6,927 nt of DNA from assembly GCA_047620505.1 (NCBI GenBank), contig JBLHKS010000307.1, positions 1 through 6,927 of the forward strand, read 5' to 3'. Below are positions 6,010 to 6,927 of the stretch, piece by piece (positions within the stretch are counted from its first letter, which is position 1; every line of letters starts with the position of its first letter). Both the position numbers and the translations under genes were made by a program. The DNA comes from JBLHKS01 sp047620505. GTDB lineage: Bacteria > Verrucomicrobiota > Verrucomicrobiia > Verrucomicrobiales > DEV007. The notes beneath the pieces are model-generated. The model had not been told where the DNA came from and ran no database searches. It saw nothing but the letters and a program-made list of their open reading frames with translations.

Positions 6010-6612
6010 ATGGCACACACTTTACCCGACCTTCCCTACGCCCACGACGCGTTGGAGCCTCACATCGACAAAAAAACGATGGTCATTCATCACGGCAAAC
6101 ATCACGCCGCTTACATCGCGAATCTCAACGCCGCCCTCGAGGGAACTGGCCTTGAAGACAAGTCGATCTGCGAATTGTGCGCCGATCTCGACGCCGTTCC
6201 GGAAGCCAAACGCGGCGCTGTCCGCAACAACGGCGGCGGTCACGCGAACCACACTTTTTTCTGGAGCTGCATGGGTCCAGGCAAAGGCGGTGCTCCATCA
6301 GGCGATGTCGCCGCGGCGATCGACGCAAAATTCGGAAGCTTCGATGCCTTCAAAGACGCTTTCAAAAAAGCGGCGATGACTCGTTTCGGCAGCGGATGGG
6401 CTTGGCTCGTCAAAACGGACGACGGAGTCGACGTGACTTCCACGCCGAATCAGGACAACCCAATCATGGACGGCAGCGGCCGCCCGTTGCTTGGCCTCGA
6501 TGTCTGGGAACACGCTTACTACCTGAATTACCAGAACCGTCGCCCGGATTACGTCGATGCGTTCTGGAACGTCGTCGACTGGGACGCAGTCGCTGAGCGT
6601 TTCGCAAGCTAA
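6010..6612 (+). CDS. Superoxide dismutase, Fe/Mn family, Mn-type
   Basis: This enzyme converts superoxide to oxygen and hydrogen peroxide, most likely in the cytoplasm since there is no signal peptide. The 200-residue length and layout fit the family: an N-terminal helical hairpin domain (about 1-90) and a C-terminal alpha/beta domain (about 95-198). Metal ligands are His27 (in His-His-Gly-Lys-His-His), His81 (Asn-His-Thr-Phe-Phe-Trp), Asp164 and His168 (Asp-Val-Trp-Glu-His-Ala-Tyr-Tyr), with Tyr35 as the active-site tyrosine. Gly-Gly-His-Ala-Asn-His before His81 and Gln148 in Asn-Gln-Asp-Asn-Pro are Mn-type signatures; Fe enzymes instead carry Gln in the first domain. A cambialistic enzyme is possible. 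ATG 6010 was chosen because Met-Ala-His-Thr-Leu-Pro matches the usual N-terminus; an in-frame ATG at 5959 would add 17 atypical residues and lies in the predicted -10 box. Cysteines 54, 57 and 87 are an oddity. A terminator follows. Confidence 0.95.
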   Translation: MAHTLPDLPYAHDALEPHIDKKTMVIHHGKHHAAYIANLNAALEGTGLEDKSICELCADLDAVPEAKRGAVRNNGGGHANHTFFWSCMGPGKGGAPSGDVAAAIDAKFGSFDAFKDAFKKAAMTRFGSGWAWLVKTDDGVDVTSTPNQDNPIMDGSGRPLLGLDVWEHAYYLNYQNRRPDYVDAFWNVVDWDAVAERFAS

Positions 6613-6638
6613 GCTGAATTTCACTTCAGAATTTCAAG

Positions 6639-6676
6639 AACGCGGCTTCGAGAAATCGGGGCCGCGTTTTTTTTTT
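6639..6676 (+). terminator. Intrinsic terminator of the superoxide dismutase gene
   Basis: AACGCGGC (6639-6646) pairs perfectly with GCCGCGTT (6661-6668) across a 14-base loop. The pairing runs into ten consecutive T bases (6667-6676), a classic Rho-independent terminator 27 bases after the stop codon. Confidence 0.9.
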
Positions 6677-6706
6677 GCGACTTAAGATTGATGGGGGATC
6701 TTCGCG

Positions 6707-6927
6707 GTGGACTTTCTCTCCATTGATACTGGTATTCGCGCAATACGTCAGCTTGCTTCATCTGATCGGTGTAATGATAAAGTGTCCGTCACAGTTTCGG
6801 ATCAACGGTGTGGAAAACTTTCTGGATTTTTTGATGCCGAGTGGGGTCTAGGAGGTCGGCAGCCCAACGCTGAGAAGACGGAATCTACAGGCTTCGAATC
6901 AGTCTCGAAAAGAGTCGGAATCACAAC
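6707..6927 (+). other. Open frame running off the right edge, possibly not a gene
   Basis: After the terminator the composition is less GC-rich than in the genes. A frame opening at GTG 6707 stays free of stops for 73 codons to the window end; a G-rich stretch (GGGGGATC, 6693-6700) sits seven bases before it. The predicted product is polar and Ser-rich with no recognisable motif. A second overlapping frame gives a 25-codon peptide (ATG 6774 to TAG 6849-6851), and the reverse strand is also open for about 40 codons at the edge. Having several open frames at once suggests either non-coding or repeated DNA or the start of a gene that continues outside. I would not assign a function. Confidence 0.2.

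Noticed and set aside
1..6927. CRISPR array, tRNA, rRNA, insertion sequence or defence system
   Set aside because: No regularly spaced repeats, no tRNA-like fold, no transposase or integrase motifs and no known defence genes were visible. The five palindromes are unevenly spaced (about 0.5-1.9 kb apart), which excludes a CRISPR array.

Overview
The window looks like a chromosomal segment of a GC-rich member of the Planctomycetota-Verrucomicrobiota (PVC) bacteria, most likely a verrucomicrobium. The main support is a Tat-exported DUF1501 protein, a family concentrated in those phyla, next to a large secreted esterase of a type common in polysaccharide-degrading Verrucomicrobiota. None of the predicted starts has a clear Shine-Dalgarno sequence. 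The phylum assignment is an inference from gene content; no rRNA or other marker is present.

Layout, left to right. Positions 1-301 are AT-rich at the left edge and hold no confident gene, only a doubtful 51-codon frame and one copy of a dispersed palindrome. A secreted, acidic, alanine-rich protein of unknown function follows on the minus strand (302-880). A short plus-strand gene (1118-1288) encodes a 56-residue single-pass membrane protein and converges, 7 bases apart, on a minus-strand HhH-GPD (AlkA-type) DNA glycosylase (1296-1916). Divergent from the glycosylase is the DUF1501 protein (2041-3450), followed after 25 bases by a small lipoprotein (3476-3826); these two may be co-transcribed. 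A 638-residue secreted alpha/beta-hydrolase with a large uncharacterised C-terminal region lies on the minus strand (3956-5872). It is divergent from a Mn-type superoxide dismutase (6010-6612), which has a reasonable sigma-70-like promoter and a strong intrinsic terminator. The last 250 bases hold no confident gene, only a partial open frame running off the edge.

The genes do not form one pathway. They mix housekeeping protection (base-excision repair, superoxide removal) with exported or envelope proteins (DUF1501, lipoprotein, esterase, Ala-rich protein, small membrane protein).

The most striking non-genic signal is a 12-bp perfect palindrome, CAGCAGCTGCTG. It occurs four times exactly and once with one mismatch, in three separate intergenic gaps and twice inside the esterase gene, with an extended consensus close to TTCAGCAGCTGCTGG. 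A 12-mer of this composition is expected far less than once in 7 kb, so it looks like a genome-wide iterated palindrome or a protein/methylase recognition site.
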